Shown: one piece after another, positions 32,080-44,503 of the stretch
Position numbering within the stretch: position 1 is the first letter of the stretch
How the letters are laid out: every line of letters begins with the position of its first letter
DNA from: Phenylobacterium sp. RIFCSPHIGHO2_01_FULL_69_31
Lineage (GTDB): Bacteria; Pseudomonadota; Alphaproteobacteria; Caulobacterales; Caulobacteraceae
Direction: 5' to 3'
DNA length: 47,592 nucleotides
NCBI RefSeq assembly: GCF_001824475.1
Contig: NZ_MHXN01000002.1
Span: 1-47,592, forward strand
Made by a program: the position numbers and the translations under genes
The notes under the pieces: model-generated
The model's input: only the letters and a program-made list of their open reading frames with translations
The model's database searches: none
What the model was told of the DNA's origin: nothing

Positions 32080-34644
32080 ATGGCCGCGTTCACTGGCGCA
32101 TGGGGATTGCCGCGGGCGTCGCTAGCCGTGCTGCTGGCGTTCGGCGCTGGCGCGGTCACGCTCAGCGCCGGACGTTCCGATTTCTACGAGCTTCACACGA
32201 TCCTCGACGCCAGCGTGACCGTCCTCTCCGGCATTCTGGCGCTGCTGCTGTGGGACATGGCGCAGCAAACCGACAGCCCCTTCGTGCGCTGGCTGTCGAT
32301 CGGCTTCGGCCTGACCTTCGCGCTGGAAATGCTGCACGTCGTCGTCAGCATCGACTGGGCGGGGCCGCTGGCCTGGGTGACGGAGGCGCGCGCCTACCTG
32401 CGGCCCACCACCTGGTCCCCGTCGGCCTATCTGCTGCCCCTGACCGTCTGCGGCGCGCTTTGGCGGCTCCAGCGCGGCCAAGGGAACGTGGCGGTCTTCC
32501 TCGCGCTCGCCGGCCTGGCCAGCGCGGGGCTGTTCGTCCTCTTCCGCAACATATCCCCTTATGTGGAGCCCACCGCGCTGGGGTTCACCCGGCCCTCGCT
32601 GATCGGCGTCCCGCTGCTGTGGATGGCGGCGGCGGTCTGGGCCTGGCGGCTTCGCGGCCGGCACCGGATCGCCGGGCCGACCGCCTGGGGCGCCGCCGTG
32701 ATGGCGTTGGGGCACGTGGCGATGCTGTATTCCGCGGCCCCGGCGGACAGCCCGAGCATGATCGCCCACCTGGGCAAGATCGCCGGCTATCTCGTCATCC
32801 TGCTGTGGGTCGTGCGGACCATCGCCGAGGACATGCGGGAGCGCTTCGCCGCCGAGGCAACGCTGGCGCGCGAGGTGGAGGTGCGCGCCCGCGAGCTGGC
32901 CTCGGCGCAGGAGCGCCTGGACCGCGAGGCGGCCGAGCGCCAGCGGGCGGACGCCAAGGCGCGCGCCCAGCTGGAGCGGCTGAACCTGCTGCATCAGATC
33001 ACCCGCGCCATCGGCGATCGCCAGGACCTGGAGAGCATCTTCCAGGTGGCGGTGCGCAGCGTCGAGCAGCAGCTGCCCGTCGATTTCGCCTGCCTGTGCG
33101 AATACGACGAGCCGACCCGGATCCTGACCGTGGTCTCGGTCGGGGCCAAGTCGCGGGAACTGGGGCTGTCGCTGGCCGCCCCCGAGCCGATGGCCTTTCC
33201 GGTGGGCGAAAGCGCCCTGACCCGCTGCATCGAAGGCGAGCTCACCTACGAGCCTGACATCTCCAGCATGCCGTTCCCGCTGCAGGCGCAGCTGTCGCTG
33301 GCGGGGATCCATGCGCTGGTGGCCGCGCCGCTGCAGGTGGAGAGCAAGGTCTTCGGCTGCTTCCTCGCCGGACGGCTGGAGCCGGACAGCTTCCAGAGCG
33401 AGGACTGCGAGTTCCTGCGCCAGCTCAGCGAGCATGTGGCGCTGGCGGCGCATCAGGCCCAGCTGTACGGCGCCCTGCAGCGGGCCTACGACGACCTGCG
33501 CCAGTCGCAACAGGTGGTGATGCAGCAGGACCGGCTGCGCGCCCTGGGCCAGATGGCCAGCGGCATCGCCCACGACATAAACAACGCCCTGTCGCCCGTG
33601 GCGCTCTACACCGAGGCGATGCTGGAAACCGAGAAGGGCCTGAGCCCGGCGGCGCGCAGCCAGCTGGAGGTGATCCGGCGGGCGGTGGAGGACGTGGGCC
33701 ACACGATCGGGCGGATGCGCGAGTTCTACCGCCAGCGCGAGCCGCAGCTCCCGGGGGCGCCGCTGCAGCTCAACGAACTGGCGCGGCAGGTGCTGGACCT
33801 GACGCGGCCGCGCTGGGCCGACATGACCATGCATCGCGGCGCCATGGTGCGGGTGGAGACCGACCTGGCCCAGGGCCTGCCCCTGGTGCTGGGCGCCGAG
33901 AGCGAGATCCGCGAGGCCCTGACCAACCTGGTGTTCAACGCCATCGACGCCATGCCCGAGGGCGGGACGCTGACCGTGCGCACCAGCGTCGCGGACGAGC
34001 CCGGCTGGGTGCGGATCGACATCGTCGACACCGGCGTCGGCATGGACGACGAAGCCCGCCGGCGCTGCATGGAGCCGTTCTTCACGACTAAGGGCGAACG
34101 CGGCACGGGCCTGGGGCTGGCCATGGTCTATGGGGTGGCGCAGCGGCACGGCGCCGAGGTGGACATCCGGTCCACGCCGGGCGCGGGGACCATGTTCTCG
34201 CTGATCTTCCCCGCGGCCACCCGCAACGCCAGGGGCGGTCCGGCCGAGCTGGAGACGCCGCCGCCCATGCGCCTCTTGCTGGTGGACGACGACCCTGTCC
34301 TGCTGAAGGCCTTGAGCGACGCCCTGAGCAACGACGGCCACCAGATCACCCCGGCCAATGCCGGCCAGGAAGGCATCGACAGTTTCGCCCGCGGGCAGGA
34401 CGGCCACCCGTTCGACGCGGTGATCACCGACCTGGGCATGCCTTACGTGAACGGCCGGCAGGTGGCCGCCGCGGTGAAGGCCGCCTCGCCGGAGACGCCG
34501 GTGATCCTGCTGACCGGCTGGGGCCAGGGGATGCTGTCCGGCGTGGAGGGCATCCCGAACATCGACCTCGTGCTGAGCAAGCCGCCGAAACTGCGCGAGG
34601 TGCGGGCAGCCCTGGCCCGGCAGGCGCGGAAGGCGGCCGAGTGA
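32080..34644 (+). CDS. Membrane-bound hybrid histidine kinase (MASE-like, GAF, HK, REC)
   Basis: The 854-residue protein has about eight N-terminal transmembrane helices, beginning with LAVLLAFGAGAVTL, an MASE-type integral sensor. A coiled coil (about 265-325), a GAF domain (about 340-475) and a kinase core follow. The phospho-accepting histidine is His498 in SGIAHDINNALSP, and the ATP lid is GTGLGLAMV. A C-terminal receiver has LLLVDDDPVLL and Asp784 in VITDLGMPY. ATG 32080 is chosen because it starts the membrane domain; the open frame upstream has no signal. The next gene begins inside its stop codon, which implies the two act in one relay. The stimulus is unknown. Confidence 0.9.
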   Translation: MAAFTGAWGLPRASLAVLLAFGAGAVTLSAGRSDFYELHTILDASVTVLSGILALLLWDMAQQTDSPFVRWLSIGFGLTFALEMLHVVVSIDWAGPLAWVTEARAYLRPTTWSPSAYLLPLTVCGALWRLQRGQGNVAVFLALAGLASAGLFVLFRNISPYVEPTALGFTRPSLIGVPLLWMAAAVWAWRLRGRHRIAGPTAWGAAVMALGHVAMLYSAAPADSPSMIAHLGKIAGYLVILLWVVRTIAEDMRERFAAEATLAREVEVRARELASAQERLDREAAERQRADAKARAQLERLNLLHQITRAIGDRQDLESIFQVAVRSVEQQLPVDFACLCEYDEPTRILTVVSVGAKSRELGLSLAAPEPMAFPVGESALTRCIEGELTYEPDISSMPFPLQAQLSLAGIHALVAAPLQVESKVFGCFLAGRLEPDSFQSEDCEFLRQLSEHVALAAHQAQLYGALQRAYDDLRQSQQVVMQQDRLRALGQMASGIAHDINNALSPVALYTEAMLETEKGLSPAARSQLEVIRRAVEDVGHTIGRMREFYRQREPQLPGAPLQLNELARQVLDLTRPRWADMTMHRGAMVRVETDLAQGLPLVLGAESEIREALTNLVFNAIDAMPEGGTLTVRTSVADEPGWVRIDIVDTGVGMDDEARRRCMEPFFTTKGERGTGLGLAMVYGVAQRHGAEVDIRSTPGAGTMFSLIFPAATRNARGGPAELETPPPMRLLLVDDDPVLLKALSDALSNDGHQITPANAGQEGIDSFARGQDGHPFDAVITDLGMPYVNGRQVAAAVKAASPETPVILLTGWGQGMLSGVEGIPNIDLVLSKPPKLREVRAALARQARKAAE

Positions 34645-36224
34645 GCGGCGCGGAGAGCCCCGACGGCGGCCGGGCCCGCCTGCTGATCGTCGACGACGAG
34701 GCGGCAAACCTGCAGGCGCTGGAGGCGACCCTGGGCGGCCAGGGCTACGAGATCGCCGGCTTCGTCGATCCAGGCGCCGCGTTAGAGGCCTTCTCGCCCG
34801 GGGCGTTCGACCTGCTGCTGACCGACCTGATGATGCCGGGCATCGACGGCCTGGCTCTCATGCGCGAGCTGCAGGCGCGCGACCCCGACCTGGCGGCGGT
34901 GATCATGACCGGCGAGGGCAGCATCGGCTCGGCGGTGGCGGCCATGCGCGACGGCGCGCAGGACTATGTGCTGAAGCCGCTGAAGCTCTCGACCCTACTG
35001 CCGGCGATCAAGCGGGCGCTGACCGTGCGCGAGCTGCGCCGCCAGAACGCCGAGCTGGAGCGGGGCCTGCGCGCGCGGACAGCCGAACTGGAACGGGCCC
35101 TGGCCGAGGTCGACCACCAGGTGGCCGAGCGGCTGCGGGCCGAACAGGCGCTGGTGCAGGTGCAGAAGGTCGAGGCGATCGGCCGGCTGACCGGCGGCGT
35201 GGCGCACGACTTCAACAACCTGCTGACGCCGATCATCGGCTACCTCGAACTTCTCCAGCGAACGATTGAGGAAGGCGAGCCACGGCGGCGGTACGTGGAC
35301 ACGGCCCTGGACGCGGCCCAGCGGGGCGCCAAGGTGGTGGCCCACCTCCTGGCCTTCTCGCGGACCCAGCGGCTGACCCTGCGGCCGGTGGCGGTGGACG
35401 AGACCTTGGCCCAGAGCGACAGCCTGATGCGCCACGCCCTGGACGCCGACGTCCAGCTCCTAGCCGACCTGCGCGCCGGCCCGGCGTGGTCGCGGTCCGA
35501 CCCCACGCAGCTGGAGCTGGCGGTCCTGAACCTGGTGGTGAACGCACGGGACGCCATGCCGGACGGCGGAGTGGTGCGTCTCAGCACATGGGCCGAAGCA
35601 GCGTCGGTGTGCATCGAGGTGCGCGATGCCGGCGCCGGGATGACGCCCGAGGTGCTGGCCCGGGCGACCGAGCCCTTCTTCACCACCAAGACCCACCAGG
35701 GCTCCGGCCTGGGCCTGGCGCAGGTGGCGGCCTTCGCGCGACAGTGCGGCGGGACCTGTGAGATCGACAGCGCGCCCGGTCGAGGGACGAGCGTGCGGAT
35801 CACCTTGCCCCGGACGGCGCCGCCCGGCGTCGAGGCCGCCCCGCAGCCTTCGCAGGCGACCCCGGCGCCCGGACGCAACCTCAGCGTGGTAGTGATCGAC
35901 GACGACGACCAGGTGCGGCAGATCCTGTGCGACGGCCTGCACAGCGAGGGCTATGCCGTGCGCGGCGCGCCGGACGGCGCTTCGGGCCTGGCCATGGTGG
36001 ACGCAAGCCCGCCCGACGCGGTCGTGCTGGACTACGCCATGCCGGGCATGACCGGCGCCGAGGTGGCCCACCGGATGCGGGCGCGCCACCCGCACCTGCC
36101 GATCGTGTTCTGCAGCGGCTATGCCGACTCGCTGGCCCTGGACGAGATCGCGGACGCCGTGGTGCTGCGCAAGCCGGTGAGCATCGACGACCTCAGCCGC
36201 ACGGTGCGCCAGTCGGTCGGTTAG
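34641..36224 (+). CDS. Hybrid histidine kinase REC-HK-REC
   Basis: The 527-residue soluble protein starts with GTG at 34641, overlapping the preceding TGA (GTGA), so translation should be coupled. The order is: receiver (Asp62 in LLLTDLMMPG), helical linker, HisKA domain with His189 in GGVAHDFNNLLTP, HATPase domain with N box and GSGLGLAQV, then a second receiver (Asp464 in VVLDYAMPGM). No DNA-binding or enzymatic output domain is seen. It likely receives phosphate on its first receiver from the membrane kinase and passes it on to a protein outside the window; that order is inference. Confidence 0.9.
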   Translation: MSGAESPDGGRARLLIVDDEAANLQALEATLGGQGYEIAGFVDPGAALEAFSPGAFDLLLTDLMMPGIDGLALMRELQARDPDLAAVIMTGEGSIGSAVAAMRDGAQDYVLKPLKLSTLLPAIKRALTVRELRRQNAELERGLRARTAELERALAEVDHQVAERLRAEQALVQVQKVEAIGRLTGGVAHDFNNLLTPIIGYLELLQRTIEEGEPRRRYVDTALDAAQRGAKVVAHLLAFSRTQRLTLRPVAVDETLAQSDSLMRHALDADVQLLADLRAGPAWSRSDPTQLELAVLNLVVNARDAMPDGGVVRLSTWAEAASVCIEVRDAGAGMTPEVLARATEPFFTTKTHQGSGLGLAQVAAFARQCGGTCEIDSAPGRGTSVRITLPRTAPPGVEAAPQPSQATPAPGRNLSVVVIDDDDQVRQILCDGLHSEGYAVRGAPDGASGLAMVDASPPDAVVLDYAMPGMTGAEVAHRMRARHPHLPIVFCSGYADSLALDEIADAVVLRKPVSIDDLSRTVRQSVG

Positions 36225-36856
36225 CCCTTGGCGGCCAGGGCCTTGGCGACCACCGGGGCGAGGCGGGCGGCGATGATCTGGGCGCCGCGGGCGTTGGGGT
36301 GGATGCCGTCGGGCTGGTTCAGGGCGGGGCGCCGCGCCACGCCATCCAGGAGGTTGGGGTAGAGCGGCACGCCATGGGTGCGCGCGAGGCCCGGGAAGAT
36401 GGCGTTGAAGTCGCGCGCGTAGCCGCCTCCGATCTCGATGGGCGCCGAAATGCCGGTGAGGACGACACCGATGCGGCGGGCCTTCAGCTTGCGGATGATG
36501 CCGTCGAGATTGGCGCGCGTGCGCTTGGGATCCTGGCCCTGCAGGAGGTCGTTGGCGCCCAGGGCGACGACGGCGAGGTCGGTGTCCTTGCGGACGCTGA
36601 AGTCCACCCGGGCGAGGCCGCCGGCGGTGGTGTCGCCGCTGACCCCCGCCGCGCGGACCTGGACCGCGAGGCCCAGCTTGCGGAGCGCAAGCTGGAGCTG
36701 GGCCGGCACCGCCTGGGCGGCGGGCAGTCCGAAGCCGGCGGTGATGGAATCGCCCAGCACCGTCACGACCCTGGGGGGCGCGGCGACGGCCGGTGCGGCC
36801 ACCGCAATCAGCGGCAAGGCGAAAAGCGCGCGTCGAGTGGGTCTTGGCTCGGCCAT
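36221..36856 (-). CDS. tesA: SGNH/GDSL hydrolase, arylesterase/TesA-like
   Basis: The 211-residue enzyme has the block I sequence VTVLGDSITAGFGL with catalytic Ser37, block III GANDLLQG and block V DGIHPNARG with the catalytic Asp and His, matching E. coli TesA and related arylesterases. The N-terminus MAEPRPTRRALFALPLIAVAAPAVAA is a signal peptide with twin arginine, so it should be periplasmic. The ATG at 36856 is preferred over one 12 codons further up. It is divergent from the ABC-transporter pair, the same arrangement as tesA-ybbA-ybbP in Enterobacteria. Thioesterase, lysophospholipase and arylesterase activities are all possible. Confidence 0.9.
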   Translation of the reverse strand: MAEPRPTRRALFALPLIAVAAPAVAAPPRVVTVLGDSITAGFGLPAAQAVPAQLQLALRKLGLAVQVRAAGVSGDTTAGGLARVDFSVRKDTDLAVVALGANDLLQGQDPKRTRANLDGIIRKLKARRIGVVLTGISAPIEIGGGYARDFNAIFPGLARTHGVPLYPNLLDGVARRPALNQPDGIHPNARGAQIIAARLAPVVAKALAAKG

Positions 36857-36907
36857 GAACGTCCTATGTAAGAGAAACGGTACGCTGCTCAACGTCTGAG
36901 GTTCCGC

Positions 36908-37584
<677 letters not shown>

Positions 37585-37588
<4 letters not shown>

Positions 37589-40101
37589 TCCCCCTTTGGC
37601 TGCGGTTCGCCGCGCGTGAGCTTCGGAGCGGGGTCAAGGGCTTCCGCATCTTCCTGGCGTGCCTCGCCCTGGGCGTCGCCGCCATCGCCGCGGCGAGTTC
37701 CACGGCCGAGGCGTTCCGGCGGGGCCTGGCGACCGAGGCGCGCGAGATCCTGGGCGGCGACATGGCGGTCTCGGCCAGCCAGCGCCGGTTCACCCCGGTC
37801 GAGCGCGGTTGGCTGGACCGGCTGGGCCGCACGACCTATGCGGCCGCGTCGCAGGCGATGGCCGAGGCGCCGGGCGGCGAGCGGCGTCTGGTGGAGCTGC
37901 GCGGGGTCGATGCGGCCTATCCGCTCGCCGGCGAGGTGAAGATCAAGGGCGCGCCATCGCTGGCCGCCGCCCTGGCCACGCGGGACGGCGTCTGGGGCGC
38001 GGCGGTGGAGCAGGCCCTGCTGGACCGCCTGAACCTCAAGGTCGGCGACCGCTTCCTGGCCGGCAATGTGCCGATGCGGGTGGGGGCAGTGCTGGAGGAG
38101 GAGCCCGATCGGCTGTCGCGTGGATTCTCGCTGGGCCCGCGGGTCCTGACGCGGACCGGGGCGCTGGAACAGGGCGGGTTCCTGCAGCCCGGCCTGCCCT
38201 TCGGCGAGACGGTGCGGATCTCGCTGCGGCCGGACCTGTCGCTGGAGGCGGCCAAGGCCGACGTGCGCAAGAGCATGCGCGGGTTCTTCCGCATCCGTGA
38301 CCGCAACGACGCCGCGCCGGGCGTCAGCCGGATCATCGACCAGCTGGAATACTTCCTGGGCTTCATCGGACTTGCGTCCCTCGTGGCCGGAGGCCTGGGG
38401 GTGTTCGGCGCGGTCAGCGCCTACGTGGACGGGCGCAAGCCAGCCATCGCCACCCTCAAGGCGCTGGGCGCCGAGAGCGGCCTGATCCGCAACGTCTATC
38501 TGGCGCAGATCGGGCTCCTGGCCCTGGCCGGCATCGCCATCGGCCTCGTCGTCGGGGCGGTCACGCCCCTGCTTCTCGGCGCCCTCGTCCGGGACGAGCT
38601 GCCCGTCCCGGCGCTGTTCGCGGTCTATCCCTGGCCGCTGGCGCGGGCGGCGGCCTTTGGGCTGCTGTCGGCGGCGGCCTTCTCGCTGGCGCCGCTGGCC
38701 CGGGCCCGGAGCACGCCGCCGGCCAGCCTGTTCCGCAGCGACCTGTCGGGCCGCCTGACGTTCGGGCCGGAGCTGGTGGGCGCCCTCCTGGCGGCCCTGG
38801 GCCTGGGCGCCCTGGCCATCGTCACTGCGCCGACGCCGCTGGCGGCCAGCATCATGATCGCGGGCGTCGCCGCCGCGTTCGGGGTGCTATGGGCCTTCGG
38901 CTGGGGCGCGGCGAAGCTGGCCGGGCGGCTGCGTGGCGGCACGCGCGGCGCGGTGCGGATCGCCCTGGCGAACCTGGCGGGCCCGCGTTCGGCGGCGCGG
39001 ACGGCCGCGCCCGCCATCGGTCTGGGCGTGGCCCTGCTGGCGGCGGTGGTGCTGATCCAGTCCAGCCTGCTGCGCCAGATCTCCATCGTGGCGCCGCAGA
39101 CCGCGCCGGCGCTGATCTTCACCGAGATCCCCGGGGACCGCACGGCCGCCTTCGACGCCGAGGTCGCCCGGGCGTTCGGCCGCACGCCGGGGCCTGACAC
39201 CTATCTGCGCGCGCCGTTCTTCACCGGCCGCATCCTGGCGGTGCGCGGCGTGCCGGTGGACATCGAGAAGATCCCGCCCGGCGCGCGCTGGGCCTATGAC
39301 AACGACGTCAGCCTCTCGGCCCTGGGCGCCGAGCCGCCGAATGCGGGCGTCTTCGCGGGCGAATGGTGGCCGGCGAACTATGCGGGACCGCCGCTGGTCG
39401 CGGTGTCACGGGACCCGGCCGAGGGTGGGAACCTGAAGGTCGGCGACATGCTCAAGCTGTCGGTGCTGGGCGCGGAGATCGACGCCAAGGTGGCGGCCAT
39501 CCGCCGGGTCGACTTCGGCAGTTTCGGCGCGGGCTTTCCCATCGTGCTGACGCCCAATGCGCTGGAGGGGGCCACGCCGCGGCACGTGGCCATCGCCAAG
39601 GCGAGCCTCGCCGAAGAGCAGCGGATCGTCCGCGCCCTGGGCGCCGACTTCCCGGAGGTGAACGTCATCTCGGTGCGCGAGCAGCTGGAAGCGGCCACTG
39701 AGATGTTCGACCGGGTCGCCCTGGCCGTGCGCGGCGCGGCGGCCGTGGCCCTCATGGCGGCCCTGCTGGTGCTGGCCGGCGCCATCGCGGCCCGGGCGCA
39801 GGAGCGGACCCGTGAGGCGGCGACGCTGAAGGTGCTGGGCGCGTCGCGGGCGCAGGTGCTGGCGGCCTATGTCATCGAGTACGGCCTGGTCGGCCTGATC
39901 GCCGGGGCCGCGGGCGTGGGCCTGGGCTATGCCGCGGCCTGGCCGGTGGTGGTGCACGTGTTCGAGGCGAAGTGGAGCGTGGACTGGGCCGGCGTCGCCG
40001 CCCTGCTGGCCGGCGCCTCGGCATTCGCTGGCGCGGGCGGCCTGCTGGCGTCTTTCCAGGCGCTTTCGAAACGGCCAGCCCCGGCGCTCAGGTCGGAATA
40101 G
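37585..40101 (+). CDS. ybbP: FtsX-family ABC transporter permease, YbbP-like
   Basis: The 838-residue permease has the YbbP layout. An N-terminal helix (IFLACLALGVAAIAAASS) precedes a large periplasmic domain. An FtsX core of three helices (FLGFIGLASLVAGGLGVFGA and following) is joined by a middle pair to a second periplasmic domain, and a C-terminal FtsX core follows (AAVALMAALLVLAGAIAARAQ, VIEYGLVGLIAGAAGVGLG). It pairs with the preceding ATPase. The substrate of YbbAP is not well established; a role in handling hydrophobic or toxic compounds has been proposed in E. coli. ATG 37585 overlaps the ATPase stop. Confidence 0.92.
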
Positions 40102-40205
40102 ACGCGGCCTGCGCAACAGTGTCGCATCGCCCCGCCGGTAAGGTTTTGGCATCCAGCCTTGGCGATCCTGGTTCGACGCCAAGACCGCCTGCCCGGAGTG
40201 ACCGC

Positions 40206-40418
40206 ATGAGCCTCGACATCACCAAGAAGGACCTGATCGAGTGGAGCTCGGCCAGCCTTGTATTCCTGTCGGGGGCCATGACCGGCCACTACGCCGCCAT
40301 CGGCATGAACGCCGTCCAGTGGGCCGGCGCCGCCGCCGCCATCCTGGGCTCGGTGACCGTTGCGGTCGCCGTCCGCGTCTGGCCGCCCAAGACGGCCACC
40401 GCCGAGGCCGAAGACTAG
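40206..40418 (+). CDS. Small two-helix membrane protein
   Basis: The 70-residue protein has two hydrophobic segments (SSASLVFLSGAMTGHYAAIGM and AGAAAAILGSVTVAVAVRVW) and an acidic tail (TATAEAED). No family is recognised. GGAG eight bases upstream of the ATG at 40206 supports the gene. It is separated from thiC by a perfect inverted repeat that may serve as a terminator for both. Confidence 0.65.
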   Translation: MSLDITKKDLIEWSSASLVFLSGAMTGHYAAIGMNAVQWAGAAAAILGSVTVAVAVRVWPPKTATAEAED

Positions 40419-40444
40419 CTTCAGTTCAGTTCGCGTACCGCGAA

Positions 40445-40504
40445 GGCTGGGCGGGACGACCGCGGGCCGCCGTTTCGGCCTGACCCCGCACGTCCCGCCC
40501 AGCC
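40445..40504. terminator. 14-base perfect inverted repeat between convergent genes
   Basis: GGCTGGGCGGGACG (40445-40458) and CGTCCCGCCCAGCC (40491-40504) are exact reverse complements, separated by 32 bases that contain a further GGCCG/CGGCC pair. The element lies between the stop of the small membrane protein gene and the stop of thiC. It lacks T-runs, so it could be a bidirectional barrier, an mRNA 3' stabiliser or a REP-type element rather than a classical terminator. Confidence 0.55.
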
Positions 40505-40516
40505 ATAGCGAGCGGG

Positions 40517-42493
<1,977 letters not shown>

Positions 42494-42602
42494 ATAGCCG
42501 CAGGGTAAGCGCGTTGCCGGACGCCCGCCAGCGTCAAATGCGAAGACGGGAAGCGTCGCCGCGCGTATCCTGATCCAGGGACGAGACCAAGGAGCACGCC
42601 GA

Positions 42603-43025
42603 ATGAGACTGGCGACCATCGCCCTGGCGGCCATCGCCGCCGCTGCATCCACCGCCGCGATCGCGGCCAAGCCCTCGCCCTTGACCACGCCCCGGCCGCC
42701 GTCCGGGACCGGCCTGCCCAGCGGCCAGTGCATCCGCTCCAGCGAGATCCGGGGGCACACCATCGCCGACAAGGACACGTTGCTGATCGACGTAGGCGGC
42801 AAGGCCACCTATCGCGTGACCATGAAGGGCGGCTGCCTGGCCGGCGCCGTGGCCTCGGACCCCCTGGTGACCCGGATCCCGCCCGGCTCGCCCATCATCT
42901 GCAAGCCCATCGACATGGACATCGCCATCTCGAGGGGCGGCTTCCCCAGCCAGTGCATCGTAGATTCCATCGTGAGGATGACGCCCGAGGAAGTCGCCGC
43001 CCTGCCCCGCAAACTGAAGCCGTAG
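42603..43025 (+). CDS. Exported four-cysteine protein, DUF6491-like
   Basis: The 140-residue precursor starts MRLATIALAAIAAAASTAAIAA (signal peptide). The mature part has four cysteines in GQC, GGC, IICKP and SQC, spaced as in its neighbour, and ends EEVAALPRKLKP. The pattern (a CIRSSEIRGHTIADKDTLLI segment, then a YRVTMKGGCL strand) resembles DUF6491-type proteins, whose function is unknown. AAGGAG supports the ATG at 42603. It is the first of two tandem paralogs, separated from the second by 20 bases, so they should be co-transcribed. Confidence 0.75.
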   Translation: MRLATIALAAIAAAASTAAIAAKPSPLTTPRPPSGTGLPSGQCIRSSEIRGHTIADKDTLLIDVGGKATYRVTMKGGCLAGAVASDPLVTRIPPGSPIICKPIDMDIAISRGGFPSQCIVDSIVRMTPEEVAALPRKLKP

Positions 43026-43045
43026 CCACAGCCGGGAGACCATCC

Positions 43046-43459
43046 ATGAGGTTCGCAACCATCGCCCTGACCGCCTGCGCTGCCGGCGTGGCGACGCTCG
43101 CCTTCGCCGCCACCCCCTCGCCCCTGGGGCCGCCGCCCGCCTCCGGCGCGGGCCTGCCCGAGGGCCAGTGCATGATCCTGCGCGACGTCGGCAACCACAC
43201 GGTAGTCGACAAGAACACCCTGCTGGTCGAGGCCGTCGGCAAGAACCGCGGGCTCTATCGCTTCACCATGACCAACGGCTGCCTCGCCAGCGCCATCTCG
43301 TCCGACCCCATCGGGATGAGCCAGGTCAGCCGCGGCGGCGTGATCTGCAAGCCGAGGGACGTGACCCTCCATGCGCGCAGCGGCCTCTGCGCCGTGGATT
43401 CCATCGCCCGGCTGGCGCCGGAAGAAGTGGCCGCCCTGCCGCGGAAGTTGAAGCCGTAG
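43046..43459 (+). CDS. Exported four-cysteine protein, paralog of the preceding gene
   Basis: The 137-residue precursor (signal MRFATIALTACAAGVATLAFAA) keeps all four mature cysteines of its neighbour (GQC, NGC, VICKP, GLC) and the same final 12 residues (EEVAALPRKLKP). The centre has diverged, so this is an old tandem duplication. GGGAG upstream supports the ATG at 43046. The signal peptide contains an extra Cys (LTACAAG), not in a convincing lipobox. The function is unknown; the cysteines suggest two disulfides in the periplasm. Confidence 0.75.
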   Translation: MRFATIALTACAAGVATLAFAATPSPLGPPPASGAGLPEGQCMILRDVGNHTVVDKNTLLVEAVGKNRGLYRFTMTNGCLASAISSDPIGMSQVSRGGVICKPRDVTLHARSGLCAVDSIARLAPEEVAALPRKLKP

Positions 43460-43483
43460 CGTGAAGGGTCTAGCAGCGAGGGC

Positions 43484-44503
43484 ATGCACCTCGCCCGCTT
43501 CAATCCCGTCCGCTTCGCCCACCTGCCGACGCCGTTCGAGCCGCTGCCGGGCCTGACCGAGCACCTGGTTCGGCCGGGCGGTGGCGGGCCGGCCCTGTGG
43601 ATCAAGCGCGACGACTGCACCGGCCTAGCCGGCGGCGGCAACAAGACCCGCAAGCTGGAATACCTGCTGGGCGACGCGCTTGCCAACGACGCCGACACCC
43701 TGGTCACCCAGGGCGCCGTCCAGTCGAACCACGTGCGCCAGACCGCGGCGGCCGCGGCCAAGTTCGGCATGAAGTGCCAGATCATCCTCGAGGAGCGGAC
43801 CGGTTCCACGGCCGTGGACTACACCCGCTCTGGCAACGTCCTGCTGGACCACCTGCTGGGGGCGAAGATCCGCAGCGTGCCCGGCGGGACCGACATGAAC
43901 CAGAAGCTCGCTGAGGTGGCGGCCGAGGTGTCGGACGCCGGCGGGCGGCCCTATGTCATCCCCGGCGGCGGCTCGAACAGCATCGGGGCGCTGGGCTATG
44001 TGGAGTGCGCGCTGGAGCTTGTGGCCCAGGCCAACGAGACGGGGCTGGAGATCGACCGGATCGTCACCGCCACCGGCAGCGCCGGCACCCACGCGGGCCT
44101 GGTGGCGGGCCTGGCGGTGATGGGGGCCGACATCCCGGTGCTGGGCATCGGCGTGCGCGCGCCGAAGGATGCCCAGGAGGCCAATGTCTACAAGCTGGCC
44201 CGCGAGACCGCCGCCCTGCTGGGCCATGAGGAGCGGGTGACGCGCGACATGGTCGTGGCGGACTGCGACTATGTGGGCGCCGGCTACGGCCTGATCGACG
44301 ACGCGGTCATCGAGGCGCTGAAGACCATCGCCCGCACCGACGCGATCCTTTTGGACCCGGTCTACACCGGCAAGGCGATGAAGGGGCTGCTGGCGCTGTC
44401 GGCCAAGGGCGCGTTCGACGGCGAGACGGTGGTCTTCCTGCATACCGGCGGCGCCCAGGGGCTGTTCGGCTACCAGGGCGAGCTGGAGGGGAAGCTGTCG
44501 TGA
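43484..44503 (+). CDS. D-cysteine desulfhydrase / ACC deaminase-family PLP enzyme
   Basis: The 339-residue protein belongs to the fold-type II PLP enzymes related to D-cysteine desulfhydrase (DcyD), L-cysteate sulfo-lyase (CuyA) and ACC deaminase. Lys54 in [13 protein letters not shown] fits the PLP lysine. [17 protein letters not shown] binds the substrate carboxylate, and [16 protein letters not shown] is the phosphate-binding Gly/Ser/Thr loop. DcyD and CuyA cannot be separated by eye, so I give the family. Its stop overlaps the start of the racemase gene (GTGA). A racemase making or removing a D-amino acid next to it would fit a D-amino acid catabolic unit (inference). Confidence 0.85.
   Translation: MHLARFNPVRFAHLPTPFEPLPGLTEHLVRPGGGGPALWIKRDDCTGLAGGGNKTRKLEYLLGDALANDADTLVTQGAVQSNHVRQTAAAAAKFGMKCQIILEERTGSTAVDYTRSGNVLLDHLLGAKIRSVPGGTDMNQKLAEVAAEVSDAGGRPYVIPGGGSNSIGALGYVECALELVAQANETGLEIDRIVTATGSAGTHAGLVAGLAVMGADIPVLGIGVRAPKDAQEANVYKLARETAALLGHEERVTRDMVVADCDYVGAGYGLIDDAVIEALKTIARTDAILLDPVYTGKAMKGLLALSAKGAFDGETVVFLHTGGAQGLFGYQGELEGKLS

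Noticed and set aside
32122..34707. An 861-residue open frame antisense to the membrane hybrid kinase
   Set aside because: Shadow of the kinase gene; composition is His/Gln/Arg/Pro-rich and no start signal or domain is seen.
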